Below, one piece after another: positions 24,719 through 33,989 of a stretch of 64,000 nucleotides of DNA. The DNA comes from Paraburkholderia hospita (GTDB lineage Bacteria; Pseudomonadota; Gammaproteobacteria; Burkholderiales; Burkholderiaceae), in contig NZ_CP026108.1 of assembly GCF_002902965.1 (NCBI RefSeq), positions 744,001 to 808,000 on the forward strand, given 5' to 3'. Made by a program: the position numbers and the translations under genes. Below the pieces are notes generated by a model that had not been told where the DNA came from, made no database searches, and saw only the letters and a program-made list of their open reading frames with translations. The stretch's first letter is position 1. Every line of letters starts with the position of its first letter.

Positions 24719-26056
24719 ATGCTCTATCAATTCCATGTATTCCAGCGAGCACTTCTGAGCCCGCTCACCGCCTGGGCTCAGGCCGCTTCGAAATCGTTTG
24801 CGAACCCGGCCAGTCCGCTCGCCTATGTGCCGGGCGCCACGCGTCTGTCGGCTGGCTACGAGCTGCTGTACCGTCTCGGCAAGGATTACGAGAAGCCCCA
24901 GTTCAACCTGCACCAGATCGTCAAGGACGGGCGCAACATTCCCATCGTCGAGCAGACGATCATCGAAAAGCCGTTCTGCCGCCTGCTGCGCTTCAAGCGC
25001 TACTCGGACGACAGCGACGCCGTCACGCAACTGAAGGAAGAGCCCGTCGTGCTGGTGTGCGCGCCGCTGTCGGGCCACCACTCGACGCTGCTGCGCGACA
25101 CCGTGCGCACGCTGTTGCAGGACCACAAGGTGTACATCACGGACTGGATCGACGCGCGCATGGTGCCACTCGAAGACGGCTCGTTCGATCTGGACACGTA
25201 CATCGCGTACATCCAGGAATTCATCCGCCACATCGGCGCGAAGAACCTGCACGTGATCTCGGTATGTCAGCCGACGGTGCCCGTGCTCGCCGCCATCTCG
25301 CTGATGGCGAGCCGCGGTAAAGACACGCCGCGCACGATGACGATGATGGGCGGCCCGATCGACGCGCGTAAGAGCCCGACGGCCGTCAACTCGCTGGCGA
25401 CGCAGCACTCGATCGAATGGTTCGAGAACAACGTGATCTACAACGTGCCGTCGAACTATCCGGGCTTCGGCCGCAAGGTGTATCCAGGCTTTTTGCAGCA
25501 CACGGGCTTTGTCGCGATGAATCCGGAGCGTCACGCAGCGTCGCACTGGGATTACTACCAGAGCATGCTGCGCGGCGACGAAGAAGATGCGGAAGCGCAT
25601 CGCCGCTTCTACGACGAATACAACGCGGTGCTGGACATGGCTGCCGAGTACTATCTGCAGACCATCCGCATCGTGTTCCAGGAATTCAGCCTCGCGGAAG
25701 GCACGTGGGAAGTGAACGGCCAGCCCGTGCGCCCGCAGGACATCAGGAAGACCGCGCTCTTCACGATCGAAGGCGCACTCGACGACATTTCCGGCAGCGG
25801 CCAGACGCGCGCCGCGCATGAGCTGTGCACGGGCATTCCGGAGAAAGACCGTCGTCACTTCACTGCCGAGAAGTGCGGGCACTACGGTATTTTCTCGGGC
25901 CGCCGCTGGCGCTACATTATCTATCCGCAACTGCGCGAGTTCATCGCGGAACACGATCGGGTGCCAAAAAGAGTCCGCAACGTTCGGCGCGAAGAGATCG
26001 ACGACGACGAAAGTAATACGAGCTGTCCCAGCGCGACCGTAGCGTCAGTTGGTTAA
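24719..26056 (+). CDS. phaZ: Intracellular polyhydroxyalkanoate depolymerase
   Basis: 445 aa, no signal peptide. It hydrolyses stored amorphous poly-3-hydroxybutyrate on granule surfaces to release carbon. The N-terminus (MLYQFHVFQRALLSP) is typical of the Cupriavidus PhaZa1/DepA type. In this family the nucleophile is Cys in place of the lipase Ser, and the sequence shows VISVCQPTVPV. Asp of GALDDISGSGQT and His of EKCGHYGIFSGRRW complete the triad. Length matches the family apart from about 30 extra charged residues at the C-terminus. It has high GC and strong codon bias compared with neighbouring debris, so it is a core gene. It is monocistronic; two GC-rich hairpins lie downstream. Confidence 0.96.
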   Translation: MLYQFHVFQRALLSPLTAWAQAASKSFANPASPLAYVPGATRLSAGYELLYRLGKDYEKPQFNLHQIVKDGRNIPIVEQTIIEKPFCRLLRFKRYSDDSDAVTQLKEEPVVLVCAPLSGHHSTLLRDTVRTLLQDHKVYITDWIDARMVPLEDGSFDLDTYIAYIQEFIRHIGAKNLHVISVCQPTVPVLAAISLMASRGKDTPRTMTMMGGPIDARKSPTAVNSLATQHSIEWFENNVIYNVPSNYPGFGRKVYPGFLQHTGFVAMNPERHAASHWDYYQSMLRGDEEDAEAHRRFYDEYNAVLDMAAEYYLQTIRIVFQEFSLAEGTWEVNGQPVRPQDIRKTALFTIEGALDDISGSGQTRAAHELCTGIPEKDRRHFTAEKCGHYGIFSGRRWRYIIYPQLREFIAEHDRVPKRVRNVRREEIDDDESNTSCPSATVASVG

Positions 26057-26388
26057 TTGTTTCGCGAAGCAGTTTTTCGGCCGGGATGCTAAGCACGATG
26101 CGAGTAACCGGTATAGTCGAGGACGGAAATGGCTCGGTCGACGTACGAAGATCCGCGTTCTGCCGCCGATTCAATCAGTGGGTGCAATAGCTTGTCGGAA
26201 TCGCTCGGCCGGTGTTTGTAGCCTTTCATCACCTCGCCCGGACCTGCTCCGATAGCTGAGCGGACTTGCCGGTCCGGTCGAATGCCGCTTTAGCGGCAAG
26301 TGCGTCTCGTTGCGCCGACCAAACGCACCGCTTGAACTCCGACGGTATGGCGCAGCGCGCTGGGAAACACGGCGTCGTGAGACGCCCG

Positions 26389-26407
26389 GCCCGGCGCTAC
26401 GCCGGGC
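26389..26407. repeat. GC-rich hairpin downstream of phaZ
   Basis: GCCCGGCG-CTA-CGCCGGGC, an eight-pair stem with three-base loop, extended by GACGC/GCGTC outer arms after a small bulge. It lacks a T-run on the plus strand, so it is not a canonical intrinsic terminator there; transcript stabilisation or factor-assisted termination is possible. Confidence 0.5.
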
Positions 26408-26761
26408 GCGTCTGAGACGAACAGTTTTCCCGCCAAGAAATCTCGAATATATCGGTGTGAACTCTCGACTTCGAAAAGTTTTTTGATATTTGTAGCGATC
26501 AATTTTAGCCTTTCTTAGGAGCGGTATTGCCTTGAAGCGATGCCCTCGTGCTTATCTGCCGCGGAGGGCGGCATCGTGGCCGCAGTTTTGCGTTCAATGG
26601 GTGGTTGCCCAGCTGACCGGCACGCGAGCAGAAGCATATCGCTGAGTCGGTGGCAGCCCGTTTCGTTGCACCGCAGCAACACACCATCCTCTCGTGCGGG
26701 TTTCCCCCGATAGGCCTATACTTAAGCCGTCTCCACCGTATCACTTCCAGATATGGATTTA

Positions 26762-26788
26762 GCCCGCTTCGCGCGGGCATTCTTTTTT
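26762..26788 (+). terminator. Intrinsic terminator
   Basis: Stem GCCCGC/GCGGGC with loop TTCGC followed by ATTCTTTTTT. It precedes the DUF1488 gene by 31 bp, so it ends a transcript from the left (phaZ read-through or an unannotated small RNA). Confidence 0.7.
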
Positions 26789-26818
26789 GGTGACCCGCTC
26801 GCGCGACGAGTTCGAAGC

Positions 26819-27088
26819 ATGGAAATTGTTAGAAACCAACCTGAGGTGCTTGCGAATCGTCGCGGCGTGACGTTCAGCCTCGTGCTTCCGAGCGGCAAGG
26901 TCACCTGCGTGATCGCCCTGAAAGCATTGGAAACGTATTTCTGGCTCGAACCTCGGGCTAGCGACACCGACGTTCTCAGGACGTTCCAAAACGGCTTTGT
27001 GCGGATCAGAGCCGTCGCTGAGCGTGCGTTTCGAGCCCGTCCGGCTACGCATCTCAAGTTAGCAGCAAAGGACTTCGCCCGACTCTGA
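26819..27088 (+). CDS. DUF1488 family protein
   Basis: 89 aa from the ATG at 26819 (MEIVRNQPEVLANRRGVTFS). An in-frame ATG 22 codons upstream lies in the terminator hairpin, so it is rejected. The fold starts with a GVxFxL strand and ends KDFARL, like the C-terminal xxLTxxDF of DUF1488 proteins, which are small, cytoplasmic and widespread in Proteobacteria with no known function. No operon partner; the terminator immediately upstream indicates its own promoter or partial read-through. Confidence 0.75.
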   Translation: MEIVRNQPEVLANRRGVTFSLVLPSGKVTCVIALKALETYFWLEPRASDTDVLRTFQNGFVRIRAVAERAFRARPATHLKLAAKDFARL

Positions 27089-27600
27089 CCTTGGCGGTCG
27101 GTTCGACGGTTGCAAATCTGCAGAGGGAAGCGGCGTGGACGTCGGGACCGTCGCTGCCTTGCGCATCGCCCCCGAGCTGCCCCTTTCCTACGCCGAACAG
27201 GATAGGCGCCACTGCTGCGCCCCCGAAAATCTTTCACTGCGCTGGAGTTGAAATTCGGCCGCGTGTCGCCTGTTACACCGTATCCGTTCGCCGATCTATG
27301 GCGGAGGTGTTCGAAAACCCGAAGCCGCCTCCGTTCCGACGATGAAAGCGATTCAACACGAACCTGCGGTTGCCGCAACGGGCGCAGGCCCTAGGGGCCT
27401 CACCCATGGAGCCGCATTGATCACGAGACACAACAGGATGGGAGAGATTCTCGCTGAACGTAGCCCCACGGTTTCCATACGTCACAACATCGGTGACTCT
27501 GCGCTCATTTCGGCAAATTTGACGCTATTCCTGTCCGAGACTCGAAACGCTGTCTAAATGCCTATACAATTATCACTTTAGTCCCCGAAGACGTCCACGT
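27089..27600. other. Intergenic region upstream of the GntR-type regulator
   Basis: About 510 bp with no convincing gene. A CTATACAAT element at 27562-27570, 30 bp before the regulator start, resembles part of the sites before the 33112 gene and may be an autoregulatory operator. Confidence 0.5.
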
Positions 27601-28317
27601 ATGAATGCGGAAAAGAATGGGACGACAGCGACGCCAGCCTATCAGCAACTGAAGGACTACGTTCGGAAGATGATTGAAACGGGGCAGTGGCGCCTGGGTG
27701 ACATGATTCCAACGGAACTCTCATTGGCCGCCGAATTTGCGTTGTCGCGAATGACCGTAAATCGCGCACTGCGCGAACTCGTGAGTGAGAATGTCCTGAC
27801 ACGCGTACGTGGTCGCGGGACCTTTATCACCGATCGTCGCTATCAATCGACCTTAATCGAGATCCGCAGTATTGCCGAGGAGATTCGCTCACGGGGCGAC
27901 GCGCATCGCAGCAAGGTTCTGCTCCTTGAAGCGACTCACAACGCCGCCGCCCTGCAAACCCTTGAATTACCACAAAACGGTACAGCATTCCATTCACACA
28001 TCGTGCATTTCGAGAACGACGTGCCGATACAATTCGAGGACCGTTACGTCAATAGCCTCATATTCCCGGACTATCTGGACCAAGATTTCGAGTCCGAGAC
28101 GCCAAATGAGTACATGATGCGCGTTGCGCCCGCACAAGGCGCGGAATACTGGATAACGGCACGTAAGACCAATGCGATGGTCAGGCAGGCTCTGATGATG
28201 CCAATAGGCGAACCATGTCTGGTACTGCGACGAAGGACAGAAGCCCAACGACAAATCGCAGGTGATGTCACTCTTTGGCATCCGGCCAGCAGATACAAAC
28301 TTAACGGTAGATATTGA
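27601..28317 (+). CDS. GntR/HutC-family transcriptional regulator
   Basis: 238 aa. N-terminal winged helix of the GntR family (YQQLKDYVRKMIETGQWRLG, then SRMTVNRALRELVSENVLTR and GRGTFI) and a C-terminal UTRA effector-binding domain ending in the HutC-like WHPASRYKLNGRY. HutC-type proteins repress histidine utilisation genes and respond to urocanate or related acids. Here no hutUGI genes are present. Instead it faces, convergently, an MFS transporter followed upstream by a HAL-like and a cyclodeaminase-like gene, the probable targets. TATA-rich operator-like repeats occur before it and before the 33112 gene. Confidence 0.92.
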   Translation: MNAEKNGTTATPAYQQLKDYVRKMIETGQWRLGDMIPTELSLAAEFALSRMTVNRALRELVSENVLTRVRGRGTFITDRRYQSTLIEIRSIAEEIRSRGDAHRSKVLLLEATHNAAALQTLELPQNGTAFHSHIVHFENDVPIQFEDRYVNSLIFPDYLDQDFESETPNEYMMRVAPAQGAEYWITARKTNAMVRQALMMPIGEPCLVLRRRTEAQRQIAGDVTLWHPASRYKLNGRY

Positions 28318-28534
28318 GCGTTGGGAGAGTGACAAGGTCGGTCTCCGACCTCAATACACCCTCCCTCCTCTGTCGCGTCGGGCGCCGAAAAGCCGATTCG
28401 GACGCTAATCGAGTTGAACTTCTCCTGCACACGGGGCCCGAACTCTCCGTCAGGCGCCACATGACGAAGAGCGTATGGAGCGCCGGCATCACCGCGAAAT
28501 GGGCAGCCCGGCGCTCGTCCAGATTGCGAATGCG

Positions 28535-29836
28535 TTAAACAACCTGTCTCCGCTGTCCGGCGTTCCCTTCATCTAGCTGGGAGCCGAGGCGCCGGAACCG
28601 GCGCAAGTCAGCGGCTGGATGGATGAGGCATGCGGCGATCAATCCCAGTGTGGCCACCAGCAACCCGGCGTCAATATAACCCGTCCGGAAGCCGTCGGCC
28701 GCGTCAGCACCAACATCGACAATAATGCCCATCGCAATGGGTGCAATCAGGCCCGCGATAGTGTGAATCGAGTTTGTTATCCCGAGCATTGCGCCACGTT
28801 GCGACGGCGGGCTGATTTCCCCGATCAAGGTTGATCCAAGCGTAAAAATTACGCTACCAACCGAAAAGCTCAAAGCGATTAGCGCCACTTTCAACGGACC
28901 CATCGGCACCAGCGGCAGGCACACCATCGCGACGCCTGCGGTCATGACGCAAGCGCAGCCGAACAGTCCGCGTGAATAACGGCTGGAATAACCAGCTTTT
29001 GTCATGCCCTGAGAGATAAACGCGCAGAATGGTGCAAGGACCATCTGTGTCACCGACGGAAGCAACACGATCCAGGCTGCGTATGAAGGCGTCAAATGCA
29101 GTCCCCGGATCAAATAGTTCGCGAGCCAAACGATATTCAGCGCGATGATCCAATAAGCGGCGAATCCCGCGATAAACACGCCTAGTGCGGTACGGCTAAG
29201 CAGCAACTGCATGTACGGAATATTCAGCGTCGAACTCATGCCGTCTGTCGCACCGCGTTCCAGCGGTCCGTCCTGCCCAAGCATAAACCACACGACGGCC
29301 CAGCAAAAGCCAGCCACGCTCAGCACCATGAAAGCAGCATGCCAGCCGAAATGCACAATGATCCATGTAAGCAGTGGCGCGACCACGCCTGTGCCAAAAG
29401 CCGCACCACATGCAACCACGCTACTCGGCACCGCGCGTTTGGCATCGCCGAACCATTTATAGACCGCGTGGATCGCGATCGGGAATGCAGGTCCTTCGGC
29501 CGCGCCAAGCACCACGCGGCTGGCGAGCAATACGTTGAAATTAACGGCGCCCGCCATCGGTAACAACGTGATAGCCCAGACGATGCTCATTGTGAGCATG
29601 ATGGCCTTGGTGCTGACTCGGTTCGACAGAAAGCCAACCACTATGCCCGAAATCGAGAACAGGATGAAAAAGGCACTGCCGAGCGCGCCGAACTGCGCGT
29701 GCGTCAGGCCCAGCTCCTTCATGATCGACGTGCTAGACAAGCCGATGACGGCCTTATCGGCAAAGTTGACTAGCATGAACAGGAAGACCATGACGACGAT
29801 CAACCATGCTTTGCGAGAGTCATCGATTCCATGCAT
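28535..29836 (-). CDS. MFS transporter (anion:cation symporter type)
   Basis: 433 aa with about 12 membrane helices and a central cytoplasmic loop. The helix-4 segment (SRVVLGAAEGPAFPIAIHAV) and overall look match the ACS family, which takes up organic acids such as sugar acids, phthalate or tartrate by proton symport. It starts at the ATG of MHGIDDSRKAW. It is the last gene of a minus-strand series (33112 to 31761 to 29836), separated by gaps of about 280-350 bp. With the lyase-like and cyclodeaminase-like neighbours it probably imports the pathway substrate, perhaps an amino-acid-derived carboxylate. Confidence 0.9.
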   Translation of the reverse strand: MHGIDDSRKAWLIVVMVFLFMLVNFADKAVIGLSSTSIMKELGLTHAQFGALGSAFFILFSISGIVVGFLSNRVSTKAIMLTMSIVWAITLLPMAGAVNFNVLLASRVVLGAAEGPAFPIAIHAVYKWFGDAKRAVPSSVVACGAAFGTGVVAPLLTWIIVHFGWHAAFMVLSVAGFCWAVVWFMLGQDGPLERGATDGMSSTLNIPYMQLLLSRTALGVFIAGFAAYWIIALNIVWLANYLIRGLHLTPSYAAWIVLLPSVTQMVLAPFCAFISQGMTKAGYSSRYSRGLFGCACVMTAGVAMVCLPLVPMGPLKVALIALSFSVGSVIFTLGSTLIGEISPPSQRGAMLGITNSIHTIAGLIAPIAMGIIVDVGADAADGFRTGYIDAGLLVATLGLIAACLIHPAADLRRFRRLGSQLDEGNAGQRRQVV

Positions 29837-30117
29837 AACATAGCTCCAGATAACTACAACTCTGACCCGACAGAATCGTGTGTTTTGACAGGTTGCATTT
29901 GGCCATCAGAACGACCTGGCCCCCATCATCTTTGGCGCCATTGTAATCGGTCTTTCTCACCGATATGTCTAGCCGCCTTCATCGATGCCCTCGCGGCCCG
30001 CCTCCTTCAGCCGCCGGGCTTTGCGTGTCCCGCGCTCCTCTGCCTAGCCGTTCATCGCCGACCTCAATAACAAGGCCCTCTGGCTTAGCGCGAGGTTACG
30101 TCTCCCGCGCATCGCAT
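29837..30117. other. Intergenic region between the lyase-like and MFS genes
   Basis: About 280 bp without a gene; no terminator hairpin with T-run was seen, so read-through is possible. Confidence 0.5.
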
Positions 30118-31761
30118 TCAGTCGGGATAGTGCTTCAGGAAAATGGCGGCCTTCTGAAATTCCGGCGTAAATGGCCTGTCAGTGTCCCGAAAACTCACTA
30201 TGCGTCGGAACGCACCCATGAACATCTCAGTCTGGGGCGATGCTGAGAAGCCGCCCGGTTGTTGCTTTCGCAAGTCAACCGCTTGGGCAGCAGACACTAA
30301 TTCGATGCCAAGCAACTGAAAATGATTGTCGATTTCGGTACGCACGCGGCGCACTACCTGCGGTGCGTTCGTAGCGATGTCTTCAATATCTCCCGCCACC
30401 GGCAGATAGTCGAGAGAGACGGGCATCGCGAGCTCTTTGTTCGCCATGGCGAGCACGACCGGAGGCTTTTCCATGGCACCGAACGCATGCAGCGTGTTGT
30501 CAGTGCCCAGAAAGCGGCTCAGATGCGTGAATCGAGGGTCGTTGAGCTTGATTATCTGCTGTGCGGATGCGAGGGAATTGTGCGCGATTGCAATGCCCAT
30601 TTCTTCGAACGTCAGTACGAACGGCAGTGGTTCGAAGTTCGCAGTTGGCAGCACTGCCCCCGTGACACCGTCTCGACTCACATAGTTCCGCCTGGCCTGG
30701 TAAAGATCCGACGTCGGCTTGACGCCTAACGAGACGCCCGGATTGTCGTCCGAAGAGTTCAGCTGAATCATGATTTGATTGCGCGCTTCCTCAGAGCTGC
30801 GGTCAAGTTCAGCCAGCAGGTACGGTGCGTCCCGAAAGCTAAGCGGGTCCTGCAGTGCCCGCGCATCGTCACGTTCCCATAGTGAGCTGCCAGCGAGGAG
30901 TGAACGTAATGCCGCACCGGTATGCATCACATGCGGAAACGGATGCAACGATAGCGAATCCTCTAGAAACGGCGAAACACTCCCATTTAACCCCTGCAGC
31001 GCAACAGCGTAGACCAGCCGGGCTATTTTGTTCAACTGCGTCATGTCAACAAGCGCGAGACTCGCCATGCCAGTCGTATAGGCGTTTGAACTGAGAATGC
31101 CGAGCGCGTCCTTTCCCCACAGCTTGATCGGCTGGATATTTTCTGCCGAGAGCGCATTCGACGCATCGGTCTTTGCGCCGCGATAGTATACGTCGCCCTC
31201 GCCCATCATCGTCAGGCCGACGTGCGCCAACAGGGTGATATCCGCCTCGCCCATCGAACCATTCGACGGTATCGCTGGCGTAATGCCGTGATTGAGCAGT
31301 TGCGCATACATATCCGCCACCGCTGGTTGCACCCCTGCAGCGCCGACCAGTATCTGGTTAAGACGCACGGCCATCGCAGCACGTGCGTCCCGTATATCCA
31401 CATCGGTGCCGACACCCGCGGAGTGCGCGTGCAGCAACGCGGCGTTGAAGCGCGTCGATGCGTCGATGACCTCAGGTGTCAGCTGGCCCTTCGCATCGAC
31501 CATCTGACGATCCTTATTCAGACCGACACCAACGGTGAGACCGTAGATGCGCTGACCATCCGCAGCTGCAGCCAGCACGATATCGTGTCCTTTTGCGACG
31601 CGTGCTCGAGCCGACGCCGGGATATCAACGATCTCACCATCGGCCACGCGCGCGATCGCTTCTGGCGTGACGCTTCTTCCGTCGAGCAAGACACTCGCAT
31701 GGCAAGAAAGCGATGCGAGAACGGCACTGACGCCAACCATGTATAGAAAAGCCCGTAGCAT
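30118..31761 (-). CDS. Exported HAL/PAL-superfamily protein lacking the MIO-forming Ala-Ser-Gly
   Basis: 547 aa. The fold is that of histidine/phenylalanine ammonia-lyases: YGLTVGVGLNKD, IPSNGSMGEAD, SSNAYTTGM, NSSDDNPGV and FGAMEKPPVV align with family blocks. Two features set it apart. The MIO cofactor of true lyases forms from Ala-Ser-Gly within GSVGASGDLAPLAH; here the site reads GSMGEADITLLAH, so the cofactor cannot form in the usual way. The N-terminus is hydrophobic (RAFLYMVGVSAVLASLS, with CHA-S as a likely cleavage site), suggesting export. The reaction is therefore uncertain: a lyase without MIO, an isomerase, or a binding protein. It lies between OCD-like and MFS genes and is probably controlled by the HutC-like regulator. 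Confidence 0.88.
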   Translation of the reverse strand: MLRAFLYMVGVSAVLASLSCHASVLLDGRSVTPEAIARVADGEIVDIPASARARVAKGHDIVLAAAADGQRIYGLTVGVGLNKDRQMVDAKGQLTPEVIDASTRFNAALLHAHSAGVGTDVDIRDARAAMAVRLNQILVGAAGVQPAVADMYAQLLNHGITPAIPSNGSMGEADITLLAHVGLTMMGEGDVYYRGAKTDASNALSAENIQPIKLWGKDALGILSSNAYTTGMASLALVDMTQLNKIARLVYAVALQGLNGSVSPFLEDSLSLHPFPHVMHTGAALRSLLAGSSLWERDDARALQDPLSFRDAPYLLAELDRSSEEARNQIMIQLNSSDDNPGVSLGVKPTSDLYQARRNYVSRDGVTGAVLPTANFEPLPFVLTFEEMGIAIAHNSLASAQQIIKLNDPRFTHLSRFLGTDNTLHAFGAMEKPPVVLAMANKELAMPVSLDYLPVAGDIEDIATNAPQVVRRVRTEIDNHFQLLGIELVSAAQAVDLRKQQPGGFSASPQTEMFMGAFRRIVSFRDTDRPFTPEFQKAAIFLKHYPD

Positions 31762-32107
31762 TCAGTTATTCCTACGCTTCCTGGTTGAGACAAAATGCGG
31801 GTCCGGCCACCACCCTAGCGCCACTTCAGTCAGACCCGGCTCAACAGACGTGTCCGGCTATTTGCAACATTGGCAGCAAAGGACGCAACCATGGGCTAAT
31901 CAGTCAATCTCCGATAGCGCGTAACTGATTGACCGGTCCAAAAGTCGGTACTCTTGGACGCATTTCGCCTATTTGCGTCTATGGTCGCCGACCACAACGT
32001 CAACGGAAGGTTCGCACTCTCTTTTGTGATTGAAGCGACGCGCGTCTCACGGTGACACCGACAGGGCGACCTGCCAGAATGGTTCAGGTCAAAAGCACAT
32101 CGATCAA
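31762..32107. other. Intergenic region between the cyclodeaminase-like and lyase-like genes
   Basis: About 345 bp; nothing recognised. Confidence 0.5.
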
Positions 32108-33112
32108 TCAAGCAAAGCGCAGCGTTTGCCCGATACCCAAACCCTTTGCTTTTTCCAGTAACGCGTGCCCGAGTGCGATATCGCTCAGACTAAGACCGCG
32201 ATGCCAGAAAAGGATAGTTTCTTCATTGTTTTCACGTCCCGGCTTGAGGCCCGCAACGATCTGGCCGAGTTCGGCGTGCAGGGTCTTGTCGTCAAGTTTG
32301 CCTGCGTCGACATGCGCGCGCAGCGCGCCAAACGGGAGACCTTTTCTGCATTGCCCCCAATCATCGACAATCATCTTGTCCATGATGTCTGTCAGAGTGA
32401 ACTCCACGGCACTCATCGTGCCATACGGCACCACGAAGGCTCCCTTTTTGATCCACTCTGTCTTGAGTAGCGGTTCCGGTGCCGGCAGACGAGATGCTTC
32501 GACAACGATATCCGCATCTCGTGCGCATGCTTCCCAGTTATCGACGACCCGTACTGGCTTGTGAAGATCGTTCGAAAGCCTCGCAGCAAACGCGTAACGG
32601 CTTTCGGTACGCTTCGAGTGCACGCGAATTTCCTCGAAATTGAAGAAGTGGTCGAGCAACCGCACATTCCAGTATGAGGTTCCGCGCGCCCCGATGTGGG
32701 CGAGAACCTTGCTGTCCTTGCGCGCGAGATACTTAGCGCCGAGCGCCGTTGTCGCGCCAGTGCGCATGTCAGTGATCGAGGTCGCGTCCAGGATTGCTTT
32801 CGGGACACCCGTTTGTGGATCGAACAGATTGAGAAGAGCCAGTTCCGACGGGAGGTCGTGCTTATAGTTGTCGACGAAGTCTCCGACCGTCTTGACTCCC
32901 GCGAGGCCCAAAGGATGAATCACGCCGCGCAGCACGTTGAAATGCCCTTTTTCGGAATTTTCCGGAATCAGGTGCACGCGCGGCTCAATGACGGTTTGCC
33001 CTCGGCCCTGCGCGTCCAATCCCTTCTCGACTGCATCGAGAATCTCCTGATCCGTCAACGCCAGACGTGCAACGTCGGGGCCGTTGAGGTACGTGAGATG
33101 AATAGATTGCAT
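32108..33112 (-). CDS. Ornithine cyclodeaminase / mu-crystallin family protein
   Basis: 334 aa, cytoplasmic. The N-terminal substrate domain has EPRVHLIPENS and the ELALLNLFDPQTGVPKA block; the Rossmann NAD(P) domain has LAHIGARGTSYWNVRLL in place of the commoner GxGxQA. Members deaminate ornithine to proline, reduce cyclic imino acids, or act as ketimine reductases or amino-acid dehydrogenases; the exact substrate cannot be read from sequence. It is the first gene of the minus-strand module and has operator-like TATA repeats 95-180 bp upstream. With the HAL-like protein and the MFS porter it suggests catabolism of an unusual amino acid. Confidence 0.9.
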   Translation of the reverse strand: MQSIHLTYLNGPDVARLALTDQEILDAVEKGLDAQGRGQTVIEPRVHLIPENSEKGHFNVLRGVIHPLGLAGVKTVGDFVDNYKHDLPSELALLNLFDPQTGVPKAILDATSITDMRTGATTALGAKYLARKDSKVLAHIGARGTSYWNVRLLDHFFNFEEIRVHSKRTESRYAFAARLSNDLHKPVRVVDNWEACARDADIVVEASRLPAPEPLLKTEWIKKGAFVVPYGTMSAVEFTLTDIMDKMIVDDWGQCRKGLPFGALRAHVDAGKLDDKTLHAELGQIVAGLKPGRENNEETILFWHRGLSLSDIALGHALLEKAKGLGIGQTLRFA

Positions 33113-33207
33113 TTAGTTGTTCTCCGATCGTAGATATGGAACTGATAAAGCGCACTCGTCGCGATCAGCAGCCAGTCAATACCGAAGCCTAGCAAGGTTA
33201 AAAACTC

Positions 33208-33289
33208 ATGTCTATACATTTACACGATTTTCACGAGATCCACAATGTATAGGGGTGACACACTACGCCGTCTTCTTATATGTATATAC
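33208..33289. promoter_or_regulatory. Cluster of GntR-like operator candidates
   Basis: Three TATA-centred elements upstream of the 33112 gene: ATGTCTATACAT (33208-33219), AATGTATAGG (33244-33253) and a GTATATAC palindrome (33282-33289). HutC-type proteins bind TGTATAxACA-like sites. The first shares CTATACA with 27562-27570 before the regulator gene. Confidence 0.5.
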
Positions 33290-33649
33290 TTTTGATGCCA
33301 CGCGCGAGGCGCCCGGGCGGTGCCTATGTGCGGCGCGGAGGCGGTCTCTAATGTTGAAACGGGCGTTACGCTATTTCCGGTCAGCCCAGCAAAAGCTGAC
33401 CAGCTGGTCTTTGCCTGCAACTGAATTTTCAGGCAAGAGGATTGGCGGATGGAACGTGCGTTAGGCGACCCAAGCCAGCCCGCTTCGGCTTGACCGATCT
33501 ACGTCGGGTGTTGAGGCTCTGAGCCCCCTACGCGAAATCGCGCCACGAGGAAGCTAGGCAGGACTGGACGAATTCGAACCAAATCGAGACCAAATAGAAC
33601 CGAGCACTCGATATTATTCCCTCACCAACCCTTGAATATGGAGAGAATG
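33290..33649. other. Intergenic region
   Basis: About 360 bp, apart from the operator cluster on its left border, with no supported gene. Confidence 0.5.
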
Positions 33650-33955
33650 ATGATCGACATGAAGAACCTCAGCCGCCTAAAAAAACTGGATGAAAACGCA
33701 CCCGCAGCCGCCAAAACATTCTGGGCGTTCAACGATGCGGCGTTCGCCGAGGGTGCTCTTAGCGTCCAGCAAAAGCAGCTCATCGCGGTTGCAGTCGCGT
33801 TGACGACGCAATGTCCTTACTGCATCGAGCTGCATACCAAAGACGCTCGGAACGCTGGCGCAACCAACGAGCAGCTTGCCGAAGCGGCTCTCGTTGCTGC
33901 GGCAATCCGTGCCGGCGGAGCAGTGACGCACTCTTCGCACTTGTTCAAGGAGTGA
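33650..33955 (+). CDS. Carboxymuconolactone decarboxylase family (AhpD-like) protein
   Basis: 101 aa. The AhpD-like fold shows the redox pair in TQCPYCIELHTKDARNAGAT, followed by the conserved helix EQLAEAALVAAAIRAGG. Proteins with CxxC and His in this motif act as alkylhydroperoxidases that draw electrons from lipoyl carriers, or simply as unknown peroxidase-like proteins. Several in-frame ATGs cluster at 33632-33659; I take 33650 because GGAGAG lies at a workable distance, but 33632 or 33659 are possible. It stands alone; a TnpB remnant follows. Confidence 0.88.
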   Translation: MIDMKNLSRLKKLDENAPAAAKTFWAFNDAAFAEGALSVQQKQLIAVAVALTTQCPYCIELHTKDARNAGATNEQLAEAALVAAAIRAGGAVTHSSHLFKE

Positions 33956-33989
33956 TGCCTTCGAGCCGCACTTACGAGCTTTACGCGGT

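Larger units (their letters stand above)
26057..26818. other. Intergenic region downstream of phaZ with several hairpins
   Basis: About 760 bp without a supported protein gene. Clear inverted repeats: TGCCGC-TTTA-GCGGCA at 26283-26298, an 8-bp GC stem with CTA loop at 26389-26407 (outer arms GACGC/GCGTC at 26381 and 26408), and a terminator at 26762-26788. The spacing leaves room for a small RNA upstream of that terminator, but no sequence match supports one. Confidence 0.55.

Noticed and set aside
24698..25954. A 418-codon minus-strand frame
   Set aside because: Antisense to phaZ; the composition is Arg/Val/His-rich, typical of shadow frames in GC-rich genes.
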